DNA of 29,437 bases from an uncultured Bacillota bacterium (GCA_947088415.1 CAMUGK010000005.1:1-29437); one strand, 5' to 3'. Shown: positions 21,301-24,273, numbered from the stretch's first letter. A program made the numbers and translations. The notes: generated from the sequence alone by a model not told the origin.

Positions 21301-21549
21301 TACAACGGCAGGCCTACTATGTGGGCAGAAGGATTTGTATCGATTAGAAGCGGATACGATGGAATAAGTTCAGCAGAATATAACGAGCTTAACTCTGACG
21401 GCCAAAAAGAGGCCAATGAAAATACTTCTTCAAGCAATATGGCTATGGTTGGAGATGATTGGCAAGACATTCGTTATTTCACTGATCCTTCCAATCCTAA
21501 ATGTGAAGAACTCACAGAAGGTGTGTTTGCAAAGCGAACTAGGAGTTAA
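301..21549 (+). CDS. Giant 7,082-residue lipoprotein with Ig-like and GLUG beta-helix blocks
   Basis: Seen: residues 1-22 form a lipoprotein signal peptide (MKRF, hydrophobic core, lipobox FTAC) with the lipidated Cys at 23, so the protein should be exported and tethered to the outer face of the membrane. Residues ~24-1126 are Ser/Thr/Asn-rich beta segments resembling bacterial Ig-like (Big_2) domains. GLUG-type beta-helix block A is at ~1127-1387. A second Ig-like stretch (~1530-2336) follows, then blocks B-F (~2337-5070), a Tyr/Trp-rich segment near 5190, and unrecognised beta-rich sequence (~5334-6487) with a Pro/Glu linker near 5659-5678. A C-terminal helix with glycine-rich cassettes (~6488-7082) ends the protein. 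I count about 24 strict GGxxG signatures. There is no LPXTG, S-layer or choline-binding anchor, so the lipid is the only visible attachment. Known: GLUG repeats occur in large bacterial surface and adhesin-like proteins. Inferred: an adhesin or surface fibre; ligand unknown. Own promoter and terminator suggest a single-gene transcript. Confidence 0.93.
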   Translation: MKRFWVALVSIFIFLGGVAFTACGERNLSLDIDKSSISISLDDVNDYEKIVYAKVDGIDKGEVLAKSNDEGVVNASSAYNSSLGQNVITISIPRDENNNWKGKEGSTQIVVTSKDDSSVKKTISVNVFSDIQGMSEKTTGFDKDNDPRFAVRGDSVELNFNDLISISQDTRPECRKDVSWQVAGGTIGARVEAGNKLILDSNFRGEIDPKDNFEYITVVATSVYNPSISTNVKLRVLNKIDINSVSITYSQTSSGFNPLPDEAIQIVPNVSNDESDGYLRLTFKGSNLLDVNPIIDGDTIQGVDENGRITYYQILKAERNGFPEYDAINEEYVYTYRIFALDQYLDDVNGNIEQVSDPVINGDSKIAFNIKYSGYGYGVNSQIVNVGVYEKINKLVVNRGGNDATSGNGHTIYTSYSNRYGEPFVVSLLPTTVVNKTGRFTIKVSYDINDAGFGAPNLINENTLFVYYRTRQGYSEALALRETGDNQTYELVNPIPAGVSEVFFVANDANVKNPIRNVEVTFTALDNPDFPDASKTIKLNLYQSASSLTFANESELQVTAPTAEDSPKEILKELILSGQTTLQGLTAQSVGEGFSVEILKDAGTFRVGDDNNSIIFTVKLTISGVGYTTVGESYYFIKHENGRESNHFSVSLFLPLTDARIQYFADTAFEGTDYEEIIDERDYVNSYSYNNQIFVLKDNILIPQTQNLSSSLSELLVRTSSTIKFNVSTNPAGGRFAKATAQFRFFDRTEKNKDLFDNLSLDNPTSLARLLNDALRTSVYLSFSANGTLNTTELAGSTYMLAMFSGLDENANPITLVRIIKIQTNVVMGVMTTSSRMVTVYANDSVNDDASSTQKLSVKHVSISLGERLVEPVTFADFANFKFTSSGMKEPKINTANIISWENGLYNITNVHIDGKILSFDLTGLTTNGNPILTDDLIITYSHERVYRTIVLNVEILNADRIESVEWRNSDENGLYFEKNLSNQSALLVFSTSPTNAKDKSLKFFVTTKNGTPANFVSVKDIDGRGQVYVDPSQGASGYIYVLPNDSFNSNYIKYYYKGLDGKELSNSLLVSKIGEPKDENGSWFDYLAQNAYFKTNNKDEKGNPITVGFDKIMVRIPVTIADGEGWDTAYRLIHAQDFTKIQNRPTSYFTVMNSVTLSNWTGADFFGGIQGLTGNETITLDGNSTSFVNTLNKPSKIDENNKGGIRNIKFAGQVYGNGFVANQNDNIIDNVTVDVYIKGNNVSSSIVNYTGEFAGGLVGINNGEILNSGALGVSIVKAASNAQENTYVGGLAGQLNASGKIENTRFEIYTFKNLEEKIYYNTLNGTYVGGLLGFANGGSVSLSYAYDYSMIENEDKTNCNLIGANKGGFIGYLNASTSFDQVFSVVNHNKAFGSANAEKTAEDKFVAQLALSDAYLSYYKENVYTSLFTSDGGFEEKYNNQINASVNSENWLYSGSENYLSYVNGDGDQQHQHLKNIYQERPLSQEEVLDSKINKSVKDNRYYQSINVDKDNAVLFFYDTMAEQESLYSQEREALASYNRISLENLFGENAENLILTSSDLNTVETTNGVLTIKRTGDVILTVSSRQNYAIVHKINVSVVYALSNIKARVVTNSLTQSLENGGTQNLQKEQNLFVQYNLQNQEMYLGVTSLVPFTMKSNNSPSTEKFGNVITLKTGENNLPVSNLAGNGLTLQTNKNTAVESMISTFVTLDVFNGKAAYQNAIRENFQHNFTLSLFEGAITLSLSEKVLPITPNQTGVLDVALTTNNIDDYIGVEISYDGKTLTSSGSEKGRIEFSYAGEVRLIATIADLTDKPIEPSDSGRYILNFRINFAVADSYKLKVSDTQDYQVNVYSFSKVKSQEFTLQVDKQDFTNLDMRVYSTQGVYVGGGVTTYSLGEAVTVLKPGDSALVSVNVNPAYAYFDYFTMTVDGGATVNAVSLGYMTNYRDFQDKFIDGSYATITGGVIVDQRPDLSEENPRVVFRLWINPNVNYDATLKLTISFFKNGQEKPLDYANRYISISYLQEPKLYVDGQENNVLLARGTTVPVVVEVDQDQTIDISSASISNVEDGVQLSRNWVEESKNGRKTYTSSLTANLTSSLKEGASEFYLTVRVSRVINGVTEWKSAEANIKLVNFTIDPENLILPDEVDNNFVTYIGIPKVLSFNYSFNPESYTYDKNNIEAVNKAEELRVLRNEFNRTNFYNAEESINYSINYKYKLNEQGKPVYDNGRKVLEQIPVWERLSYWSNTQNSWVSIYNTQTKTFNQVAGYFDFVIENPVKDENGRVIDGNLTVAGVGLTNSSMRFKLQTLIQNGSEANSIAVKDYIFTMEVKPHSSEDLPLIIRNETDFLALDPANAGEAMSNAEPQDYILTNDIVLSEYTPFSTNLIRSLDGNGYTIYINSFDLDADPIGGMLSLALFNQVKAGTTLKNIRVNIYNGGQIDVNVSKYTNGAQIAGFAIENENGGIITNCEVVAYFLEKKTLSKVSNPGINVRFVKALGDETELEMKEGVSWAGSRVAGFVLDNRGNITNSRVGGRQITRITERVANLASSVVQELPEFNISAQGNMAGFVLNNTKAISSCYVQNLGMTNNSQHRDKYLAGFVGQNSGKILSSYVEGVKEENQTDSFCNQGSTISSSIGVIAGFVYENSNEINNSYSNILLSNNRADNYISLAAGFIYHNQIGGNVENCYSASQITALKYSQMNFSGVSYEGKPLNEGNAFVNCYYYSSSYYGSNSATEEAYETGVTKLTDVTNQNYFYGFAFAENALSRDGVWYIDPNGGVKLVEPNIIAISHRYEVAIDKVNEHGKTYELPYARVETADEDQPINTAYGSKDNPIIIRTAQEFNSVMGGSTYPDIEANFRNGDITGTYRLVDDINLGSLPVDESGAVNLSSISRSFTGKFYGNGFSINNISINTKDKRFTFGMFGSIENATMFNFNLSINQVVNNQAAVVGSLAGIANNAKLVNINITNNEGARIEGSNFVGGMLGMAFGNTSIKNVTIADANVLAKRYEEDSNYQVNENDSAIFTHDKMVEWRDEFYASTTKVKLTTTKLSQDKLNSLYNYIDSRSYSYAGGLVGYADVFGVGENPVYQYAKKTILKDYSISTLRASGVINVKAQVAGGLFGFQGVNSKIMDAGVTFAGNQTSNNSHIVATKFYAGGVVGQANSALSQVFAKYDATTQLAIEDSINAYYTNGSGELGALDIFATGKENETYKNLAVGGLVGLVNGGSMTISYSKINAISNSSNFAGGVIGQIDTAGRTTYRPDDGNKEFETNYLMNEVYSTGDVRAKFDTDMAKSGRAGGIVGRIKENSHVSLMAVNAINKFTVKNYATGEDFTSGDFINNGQTSFAGIGVYAIAGKIEGVYDKGANGELILNQNKLKNTLSFIDIAQTQGEGDDVKVNHFPSVGFVANYEITPVSNLVNVKLSAYEDYSFENKTQNDFYVENYTGFTSASFGYQTTFGVFIGGNGLWSTENWEQTDNKLFPEIRYTIAKESFVWLDAYDASIRNAIREMTASSNVEVRVRGYESQGSNKVIDIDLRTIIDSITGLSDGSVTAYAGRILTNKEEWGAKENGEAPRLLLSKPLFSSVGGINAKNLIIEYSKENYNPTGNTLFDDPFNSPGRSDYAGAFIKDTISNASFSNIEIYVKDTIYLRGSNKGNYGLLAASMENCNIQGVKIFNQSSGNPLIDIFGASGVVNVGLIAGEYSQSTLSTSDLTISGLELTTQGLEAGNTRKNNIISFSSGKATSANIGAFFGHVAKEATCQQNLNFRLGNIQNDGNFDNFSVLNVQDLNAGSVNIGGQVGLIENVAGELGSFSKNQIAIELREDLSKCNAGLVFGQTVGTYHIGAQGEIKKIEGSIKTFDKSAIGNANLGGLVGEANDTLTLTNISADVQISGDGNNNWGNETSIERFIDNLPYSNDANTMPSMIESINVSKSANIGGLVGQAQYLIYNGSENQANIINENRLPLAVTLMGEPSLLTTNNGRVNMGGIVGQAIQANISNKVISNATMYYNFESTQTTRASKITAPYANLGGFVGSISGSETKENLSDQSSTISGSKDTGGNATLTQLVRTHFFTFGNAVVGGIVGDSQVKADLTIQGTSFGGAHKVLGGNTAIFGGTIGNQKEGNLILKNNVNYGDFFNFGNTKISTFIFGGLIGSGKTDTEAENNYSLVTNHNTLVAKDWADNSVGALFGQGVGGIEKESVSADDSLKNNFFNHALSMATDKFGSDMGYATAYTDADSQFRGYGANKVVAKNEDQKTNANILKAIENGFSAGGINTEEFVVSSIQGFKDLIKDTDTVEGTKFNPIIISKEENVENQIDYTRQKDEQYLSTNGIKYYALGGDLRLELTDNTENKINHSLFKQTHESGDNTKAADSTRELNNIALIGDSWTIDYLSKVDFNHKEETLPTLINTISNYGFVSGLNIVSNVESETVTTATVKTKTQNNQKGEVTTFGEYYYGGLVNQMTNGKIYSVGISGAMSIGGSEYITIGGLVGHMSGGHIDESNSAVNVIYRAKGKDDAKTTVISGLAGYIDGNVWVKNSYTSGSMFTYTSADLYALANNSSNTLTLSSVYTIARMEITDVTTIDVKGERQIVNSTSVASKYYYSKAASEVEESLFENKKNSINESLLTDTTTPYDWQADYSYNYHYPIRKNIYTHATSYYVQADKLEDNQERGIERWVYERVATNALDVLGKKTSDEKSYYYGIPNAEVLENLKDVGDNSSEYLTLGTPKLVLLNNLDMDKAYDKWTSISISKIGFVFDGNNKAIKNLKCALFDTIGESVVKSNVDGVGFPVIVISEEKNINVKTTTIRNFRIVDMLQKDEGSSTGIAALAITVNRAKIYNVSTQGEINGIKGNYNLGENFPAHCGGIAAFANCSEFKGCSNLVSIISYTTNEEQNDEYKYNDKTAIGGIVGIATNTTLDYCNNAGVINVLCGRYVGGLVGQLTSNAYGKKVDIFGAEYYGLVPTGGIDHSYNAGGIAVAYNNTDFANNAYIGGLAGESAVKICNSYNTGLIKFGTKSYGKNKNTGEDNKYASYIGGIVGRIPAVSNDVYLQNCLNEASVEGRSNSSWKFSDDKLRLKLVQGTSHIYVSGIGYTDELRDSYRYNFDDYNFKKDLARQHKKNNSPDVEHIFKTVSVSKEAEIIINGNGYAGGEAIAWFNKSGAEYIANGSEIGLGFVQNTEYFRWAYGGWLYSNFLERYWKGYGSPTKEPFGTSSGDLKGSSVELYEHRNEGKQDSYGEDGSLNSSGNKIEVLSYDNYGFPKAIRIPYTIYQSFSCYGWFSNSKSNGVNTAYKSSSIGYFYYSPDYYVGLKTWKQRNDFSVGNEENNIQGNLRANYKPTKEDDTNYSWSKLKEEITSFDSGSADEKYTQMYINGENYYVTLGDAEEIYGILKNDVADYTATYTVDEGLGDGQLPALGSADKYQIVIKSKNNSEVPENLLTKVTSYDYNEDTKEITLGLKIETSEKDVDWSDFDISIEANYTETKDVDLSGLNIEYNKDSGEVTINLDDEQIEQNQDILDSTGVYKVKDNTGKIYYLNFNGASLIYTKDLSYNGTTVNTESLTPAYFKNKFLSFEKTTTIKHEIEYTNLKDFDKDNSYVDHKVTLPSDRIVTVTQSHETINFSEENNISVSNGSYQEVYEYNEISGNIKFNSSIPYEEPETTDPEVPVDPEAPVTIQRYLKNGSTTIATLTYTLETNEDDTKLYNLTDVEINRASFTEYVDGKEMIVSLTKQADNSINYSISNDEHATVSDSNTTAVENIISNLTVSEEDVTKSYTFNSTQKLYGYKDIKFTYSLPTDVARAGVVNGNRLLAKYDGVWSLGDGVNEETIDGYKFIVSQEGNNLIFTRLHDGVITTTDIENLLAGLKESLNKISIVKQITNQTSWTITSTLDASKNMDEVSILDGNVKYSYVENYSYDNLDSGLNVDTTTDKGTGIKAESSLSGNVVSTTITATPNTLGENDGFTVLQGSYTYGTKTANLTQKVGNFSNLQVTAQACENEWLNFELKSGDEILKTGEGENASLNYSVNKPLQEFEISAKIIRKFIELSAQKDSENQSFNYSFNMPVTSKGENGLNYNFVYSYDSAPRIYGFGNVLKNEDEIYFSYDIDSEGNISWLNNVGDEILYYNSSEKAYYKHFKSEVKDLSDYAIAEDETFAGETYWQTPIYYKKLIINGKEYQNAVNLINRNNTLDLPSTFKFYYNNNGVKTEIGHVDLENYKGVKEELNITSLLVSSKGESDAETAPMELLPTEGNYEHTATMYYADADAKTNNKPFAAKVKTTFTSGDGEKSSSYQYFVFDYYEFYKFDQEIEVIEGEDETQEIITDINIKLTEEELTGGLIFDSFFNEYNVADLLKEVPVSLKISGMTESRTENEVKYKLFIDDDNTITSDMLKTSGKYRKDWITTETISTKNFEGSLNVRDKNVEIVFDVPVNVKDLNVETTHGRVDFSDYVNDDEAWELKDNTLTFSYKPSSIENNFNINVKKAFAASFNGKFNAEDTQTAEDLKGIILAKNLYLQEAQNITSFGVELIGYDYMISYYNDQETSVPLFGTITSPFIKDTNFVGQVNGNGYNGSEYPNSGIMIYQNRAVLVNKVEKNATLNAINVYGSFRNVKFDSKGAAGVVGRNDGLLQSLNSFVSINSLNNNYTYEEYKAKIAGISYVNNGNFKNVAFRGIMTAGDGKEGQDGMRGLNGLERISAKDNTFANGEHNSFVNIDFDVEHMKATSDSTVYFNSITINAYGENGEKGKAGGAGGNAYIYYIDRGEGETAEGTGVDIVNNDGIARSGNGGSAGAGGPGGRGADWYELLRVAPGEKQTALNKANSLKSFLENNVRELNQEGGEGDYWAGRTNYWMARNHKLYYLGNYLISSFYQKLNDRGQQIAWFYDGNPLVSNATEVGLKSIRFMPTIEGKDYYGIDGGAESKLYIANNGGNGAVAGTAGSAGELYCYGSTKIEEDENALDQSDLKNFSNCKQGESISATGGDGGRGGAGGNYALLDNSVYNGRPTMWAEGFVSIRSGYDGISSAEYNELNSDGQKEANENTSSSNMAMVGDDWQDIRYFTDPSNPKCEELTEGVFAKRTRS
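3680..4460 (+). repeat. GLUG beta-helix block A (residues ~1127-1387)
   Basis: The block opens with an AYRLIHAQDFTKI-type cap, the usual entry into GLUG beta-helices. Repeats carrying GGLVG, GGLAG, GGLLG and GGFIG follow about 35-45 residues apart, each followed by a turn of the type NxGxIxNS. The repeats are diverged in DNA and are recognisable only at protein level. Confidence 0.8.
7309..8665 (+). repeat. GLUG-like beta-helix block B with AGF signature (residues ~2337-2789)
   Basis: It starts with PLIIRNETDF and a YILTNDIVLS strand, as in other GLUG modules. The repeat signature, however, is AGF[AVI] rather than GGLVG: AGFAIEN, AGFVLDN, AGFVLNN, AGFVGQN, AGFVYEN and AGFIYHN. Each is followed by an I-x-N/S-[CS]-Y/R-type strand. 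It closes on a Trp-containing cap (GVWYIDPNGG). Confidence 0.75.
8770..10765 (+). repeat. GLUG beta-helix block C (residues ~2824-3489)
   Basis: A NPIIIRTAQEF cap and the strand YRLVDDINLGSL open the block. At least seven GGxxG repeats follow (GGMLG, GGLVG, GGLFG, GGVVG, GGLVG, GGVIG, GGIVG). It ends in a Trp-rich closing cap (GLWSTENWEQ...PEI), typical of the end of such modules. Confidence 0.8.
10960..13190 (+). repeat. GLUG beta-helix block D (residues ~3554-4297)
   Basis: This is the densest block, with eight strict GGxxG signatures (GGQVG, GGLVG twice, GGIVG twice, GGFVG, GGTIG, GGLIG). Relaxed copies such as VGLIAG, IGAFFG and VGALFG lie among them. It has no clear PIII cap, so it may continue the helix of block C. 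Confidence 0.75.
13200..14270 (+). repeat. GLUG beta-helix block E (residues ~4301-4657)
   Basis: It starts with FNPIIISKEENV, the same entry cap as block C, and has GGLVNQ, GGLVGH and SGLAGY repeats. The end is aromatic (DWQADYSYNYHYPI). It is a short module with three recognisable turns. Confidence 0.7.
14410..15500 (+). repeat. GLUG beta-helix block F (residues ~4704-5067)
   Basis: Repeats GGIAAF, GGIVGI, GGLVGQ, GGLAGE and GGIVGR are followed by C-N-x-A-G/S strands such as LDYCNNAGVINV and LQNCLNEASVEG. Isoleucine is mostly encoded by ATA in the first part of this block, unlike blocks A-E. Confidence 0.75.
19760..21549 (+). repeat. C-terminal beta-helix with glycine-rich cassettes (residues ~6488-7082)
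   Basis: Five glycine-rich cassettes interrupt beta-strand sequence: GDGKEGQDGMRGLNGLE (near residue 6680), GENGEKGKAGGAGGNAY (~6741), GNGGSAGAGGPGGRGADW (~6786), NNGGNGAVAGTAGSAGEL (~6928) and TGGDGGRGGAGGNY (~6980). Glycine falls mainly every third position, as in collagen-like or polyglycine-II sequence. Only one weak GLUG turn (GVVGRND) is visible. Confidence 0.75.
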
Positions 21550-21605
21550 ACATTTCTACGCTTTCAATTTCAACACTTTTAGCAAAATAGGGTCTTGAAA
21601 ACTAC

Positions 21606-21633
21606 AAAAAACTGAGCAAAAGCTCAGTTTTTT
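21606..21633 (+). terminator. Intrinsic terminator after the giant gene
   Basis: AAAAAACTGAGC (21606-21617) pairs perfectly with 21622-21633 around an AAAA loop, and the 3' arm ends in six T. It lies 57 nt behind the stop codon. The A-rich 5' arm means it could also act on transcripts from the other direction. Confidence 0.9.
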
Positions 21634-21674
21634 ATGCTTATCTTATCTAAAAGAAAAAAGTAAAACTTATATTG

Positions 21675-21703
21675 TTTACTTTTTTCTTTTTTTGTGTTAG
21701 AAT
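21675..21703 (+). promoter_or_regulatory. Extended -10 promoter of holB, probably giving a leaderless mRNA
   Basis: TTTACT (21675-21680), 17 nt, then TAGAAT (21698-21703) preceded by TG at the extended -10 position (21695-21696). Only 5 nt separate the -10 box from the holB ATG at 21709, so the transcript should start on or next to the start codon. No ribosome site is present. Confidence 0.65.
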
Positions 21704-21708
21704 AGGTT

Positions 21709-22665
21709 ATGCTTAAAGACGAAATTATTAAAACTTGGGATTTCTTGGCTTTAGTCAAGGAATGTGAGAGCGACAAATTGTCTAAATCTTTGCTTTTCAT
21801 CAGCAAAGATAATTTATATTCTTTTGAATTTTGCAAAGCTATTGCTTGTCTTATTTTTGACGGAGAGTTTGACGAGAAAAGTGAAAACAATTTAAAGGTT
21901 TATGCGAACTCGCATCCTGACTTAAAGGTTTTCCCACTTAAAGACAAGCTTGTTGTTGCTGATGCACAAGAAATTGTTGCCGAGAGTTTTATTAAACCTA
22001 TCTTTGCTGAAAAAAAGGTTTTTATTATTAAAAACATTGACGAAGCAATGGAAGTCGCTCAAAATAAATTACTCAAAATTTTGGAAGAGCCACCAAAGAA
22101 TGTATATTTTTTGCTTACTTGCAATAATTTAAACAAAGTTTTGCCAACAATAAGGTCAAGATGCAACAAGACCGAGCTTAAAAGGCTTGATGACGAAATT
22201 ATTAAAAAACTTATTCATGGTGCGGGTGAGGAAGAAGAAAATCTTGCTGTTGCTGTAGGTGATGGACAGATTGGCAAGGCTTTAGATTTATGCAAGAAAA
22301 AAGATTTTGTGTCGCTTTGCAAAGACGCTGCAAGTGTGCTTACAAAAATGAAAACAAGCAAGGAAGTTTTAATTTTTTCTAAAAAACTTCAAAATTATAA
22401 AGATGAGTATTTGTTGATACTTGAGATTATTTCAATTGCAATTAGTGACTTACTAAAAATTAAAGCAGGGAAAAACGATTTGCGATTGACGGGTTTTGAA
22501 CATGAGTTTGAGCCTGTGGCAAGTGAATACACAGTGCGAGCATTATGTGAAATTTCTTTTCTTATTGATAATGTTGTCAAAGAAAAATTCTATAATGTCA
22601 ATTCGACGCTTTCACTTGAAAACTTTTTATTAAATATTTTGGAGGTTAAATATCTATGCAAATAG
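21709..22665 (+). CDS. holB: DNA polymerase III subunit delta'
   Basis: This is the clamp-loader delta' subunit, which works in the cytoplasm with DnaX and HolA to open and load the sliding clamp. The 318-residue length is normal for the family. Visible features are HPDL (residues 69-72), DEA at 111-113 in the region equivalent to a Walker B motif, the family signature LLKILEEPP (121-129), LLTCN (135-139) and the SRC motif (150-152) that contacts a neighbouring subunit. There is no P-loop, as expected for delta', which does not hydrolyse ATP. The zinc-binding cysteines of DnaX-type subunits are not seen. The ATG at 21709 lacks a Shine-Dalgarno site and follows a -10 box by 5 nt. The end overlaps ricT by 10 nt, so the two are co-transcribed; holB-ricT adjacency is classic in Firmicutes. 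Confidence 0.93.
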   Translation: MLKDEIIKTWDFLALVKECESDKLSKSLLFISKDNLYSFEFCKAIACLIFDGEFDEKSENNLKVYANSHPDLKVFPLKDKLVVADAQEIVAESFIKPIFAEKKVFIIKNIDEAMEVAQNKLLKILEEPPKNVYFLLTCNNLNKVLPTIRSRCNKTELKRLDDEIIKKLIHGAGEEEENLAVAVGDGQIGKALDLCKKKDFVSLCKDAASVLTKMKTSKEVLIFSKKLQNYKDEYLLILEIISIAISDLLKIKAGKNDLRLTGFEHEFEPVASEYTVRALCEISFLIDNVVKEKFYNVNSTLSLENFLLNILEVKYLCK

Positions 22666-23471
22666 AAGTTATTTCAGCAAGGTTTGCAGGCAACAATCAT
22701 TCTTATTATTTCAGTCCGAATGGACTTGAACTTAAAAAAGGAGATAAGGTTGTTGTTGAAACCGAAAGGGGCAAAGACCTTGTCACTATTGTTAAAGAAA
22801 AAGAACTTATTGACGCTTCACTTTTAGAAGATTCACTTAAAAATGTGCTTAAAGTGGCAAGTCAAGAAGAAATTGACAGTGCCATAAAAAACCAGAAGAT
22901 TGCCGAAGGATATTTGAGCGACATTAAAAAAATTGTGGCTTCTTTAGGGCTTGAAATGAAAGTTGTTTCTGTTGAAAGTAATTTCAACTTATCTAAATTG
23001 ACTGTAAATTTTACAAGTGAAAATCGTGTGGATTTTCGCGAACTTGTTAAAAAACTTGCAGAAAAATATAGGGTTAAAATTGAACTTCGCCAGATTGGGC
23101 CACGTGATGCTTCACGCATATTAGGTGGGTTTGGGCCTTGCGGGAAAGAAGTTTGTTGTCATCAAGGGGTTGGAGTTTGTGACCATGTTTCAATTAAAAT
23201 GGCAAAAAATCAAGGCTTATCACTCAATCCTAACAATATAAGTGGTTTATGTAACAAGTTGTTATGTTGTTTAAGTTATGAAAATGCAAATTATGTTGAA
23301 TTGCTTAAAATCATGCCAAGAGTTAACACATTTGTCAAAACGCCAGACGGCGAAGGCAAGGTTATATATTGCAATCTTTTACAAAAAAAGGTTGATGTTC
23401 GTTTTGCCGATGAAAACTCTTCAGAAATTAAAACTTATGATGTTAAAGATTTAAAATTTAAAAACGAATAG
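22656..23471 (+). CDS. ricT: PSP1-domain protein RicT (YaaT), Fe-S regulator
   Basis: The 271-residue PSP1 protein carries the family's cysteine pattern: GPCGKEVCC (Cys162, 167, 168), Cys175, then SGLCNKLLCC (Cys199, 204, 205). VSIKMAKNQGLSLNP lies between them, exactly as in RicT. In Bacillus subtilis RicT forms the RicA-RicF-RicT complex, which binds Fe-S clusters, promotes RNase Y-dependent mRNA maturation and affects competence, biofilm and sporulation. RicA and RicF are not in this window. The start is set by GGAGG at 22641-22645, 10 nt upstream, and it overlaps the holB end by 10 nt, implying coupled translation. The N-terminal ~110 residues are the less conserved part of the family. 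Confidence 0.93.
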   Translation: MQIEVISARFAGNNHSYYFSPNGLELKKGDKVVVETERGKDLVTIVKEKELIDASLLEDSLKNVLKVASQEEIDSAIKNQKIAEGYLSDIKKIVASLGLEMKVVSVESNFNLSKLTVNFTSENRVDFRELVKKLAEKYRVKIELRQIGPRDASRILGGFGPCGKEVCCHQGVGVCDHVSIKMAKNQGLSLNPNNISGLCNKLLCCLSYENANYVELLKIMPRVNTFVKTPDGEGKVIYCNLLQKKVDVRFADENSSEIKTYDVKDLKFKNE

Positions 23472-23484
23472 GTTTTTATATCTT

Positions 23485-23519
23485 ACTTTTCTTTAAAAGA
23501 AAAGGGCACCAAATGTGCC
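23485..23519. repeat. ACTTTTCTT palindrome plus short hairpin between ricT and trmN6
   Basis: CTTTTCTT-TAA-AAGAAAAG (23486-23504) is an 8-bp palindrome of the same family as those at 26294-26315, 26322-26346 and 26497-26519. A second hairpin, GGCAC (23505-23509) with GTGCC (23515-23519), follows directly. Together they could attenuate read-through from ricT, but no T tract follows the second stem. Confidence 0.55.
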
Positions 23520-23544
23520 ACGACTACAAAAAATATAAATTATT

Positions 23545-24273
23545 ATGATTTGCCAAAATGAAAGAATTGAAGATTTGGGGTGTGGGGGTTTAAAAATTAT
23601 TCAAAACAAAGACCTTTATACTTTTACGTCGGATTCTGTAATTTTGGCTAATTTTTTGAAGATAAAAAACAATGAAGATGCGGTTGAAATAGGTTGTGGC
23701 TGTGGAGTGATTTCAATTCTTGCAACCGCCAAAAATAAGTGCAAAAATATTAAAGCGTTTGAAATCAACAGTCACATGGCAGGCCTTGCAAAGCGAAATA
23801 TTGAACTTAATAATTTGCAAGAAAAAATTGAAATCATTCTTGATGACGTTAAAAATTACAAAAAATATATCAAAATTGGCGAAATTGACGTGATTTTTTC
23901 TAATCCGCCATATATGAAAGAAATAGAAGAAAAGCCAAACCTAAACAAAACAAGAGAATTTGCAAGGCATGACAACCTTTTAAAAATTCAAGATTTATGC
24001 AGGTGTGCAGGTCAGATGTTAAAGTTTGGTGGAAGATTTTATGTGGTTTACTGTGCTGAGCGAAGTGCTGAACTTATTGTCGAACTAATCAAAAACAATT
24101 TGCAACCAAAAACTATGTTTTACACTGAAAATGGAAAAGGCAAAGTTGTTTTAGTTGTTATTGAATCGGTAAAAGGTGGCAAAGTGGGGGTTAAAGTTTT
24201 GCCAAACCTTGTGACCAATGAACAAAATGGTAAATTTTTAGAAAAATTGCAAACAAGAAATTTTATAGAATAA
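23545..24273 (+). CDS. trmN6: tRNA1(Val) adenine-37 N6-methyltransferase (YabB/TrmN6 type)
   Basis: A class I SAM-dependent methyltransferase of 242 residues. The N-terminus RIEDLGCGGLKIIQ followed by FTSDSVILANF is characteristic of the YabB/TrmN6 family. The SAM-binding motif I is EIGCGCG (48-54) and the catalytic NPPY motif of N6-adenine methyltransferases is at 120-123. Family members methylate A37 of tRNA1(Val) in Escherichia coli; the exact tRNA target in this organism is inferred. It follows ricT as in Firmicutes, although yabA is absent here. A 73-nt gap with a palindrome separates it from ricT, and there is no Shine-Dalgarno site. A TATAAA box ends 5 nt before the ATG, suggesting its own start. 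The 3' end converges on the next gene with only 22 nt between. Confidence 0.88.
   Translation: MICQNERIEDLGCGGLKIIQNKDLYTFTSDSVILANFLKIKNNEDAVEIGCGCGVISILATAKNKCKNIKAFEINSHMAGLAKRNIELNNLQEKIEIILDDVKNYKKYIKIGEIDVIFSNPPYMKEIEEKPNLNKTREFARHDNLLKIQDLCRCAGQMLKFGGRFYVVYCAERSAELIVELIKNNLQPKTMFYTENGKGKVVLVVIESVKGGKVGVKVLPNLVTNEQNGKFLEKLQTRNFIE

Noticed and set aside
3680..21549. Exact tandem DNA repeats or a CRISPR-like array
   Set aside because: The GLUG and glycine repeats are periodic only at protein level. The nucleotide copies are strongly diverged and irregularly spaced, with no constant repeat and spacer.
21416..21598. Overlapping +1 frame ending in FYAFNFNTFSKIGS, just before the terminator, as a possible frameshifted true C-terminus
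   Set aside because: Nothing shows that either ending is conserved, and there is no slippery run near the junction. The in-frame stop at 21547-21549 already lies close to the terminator.
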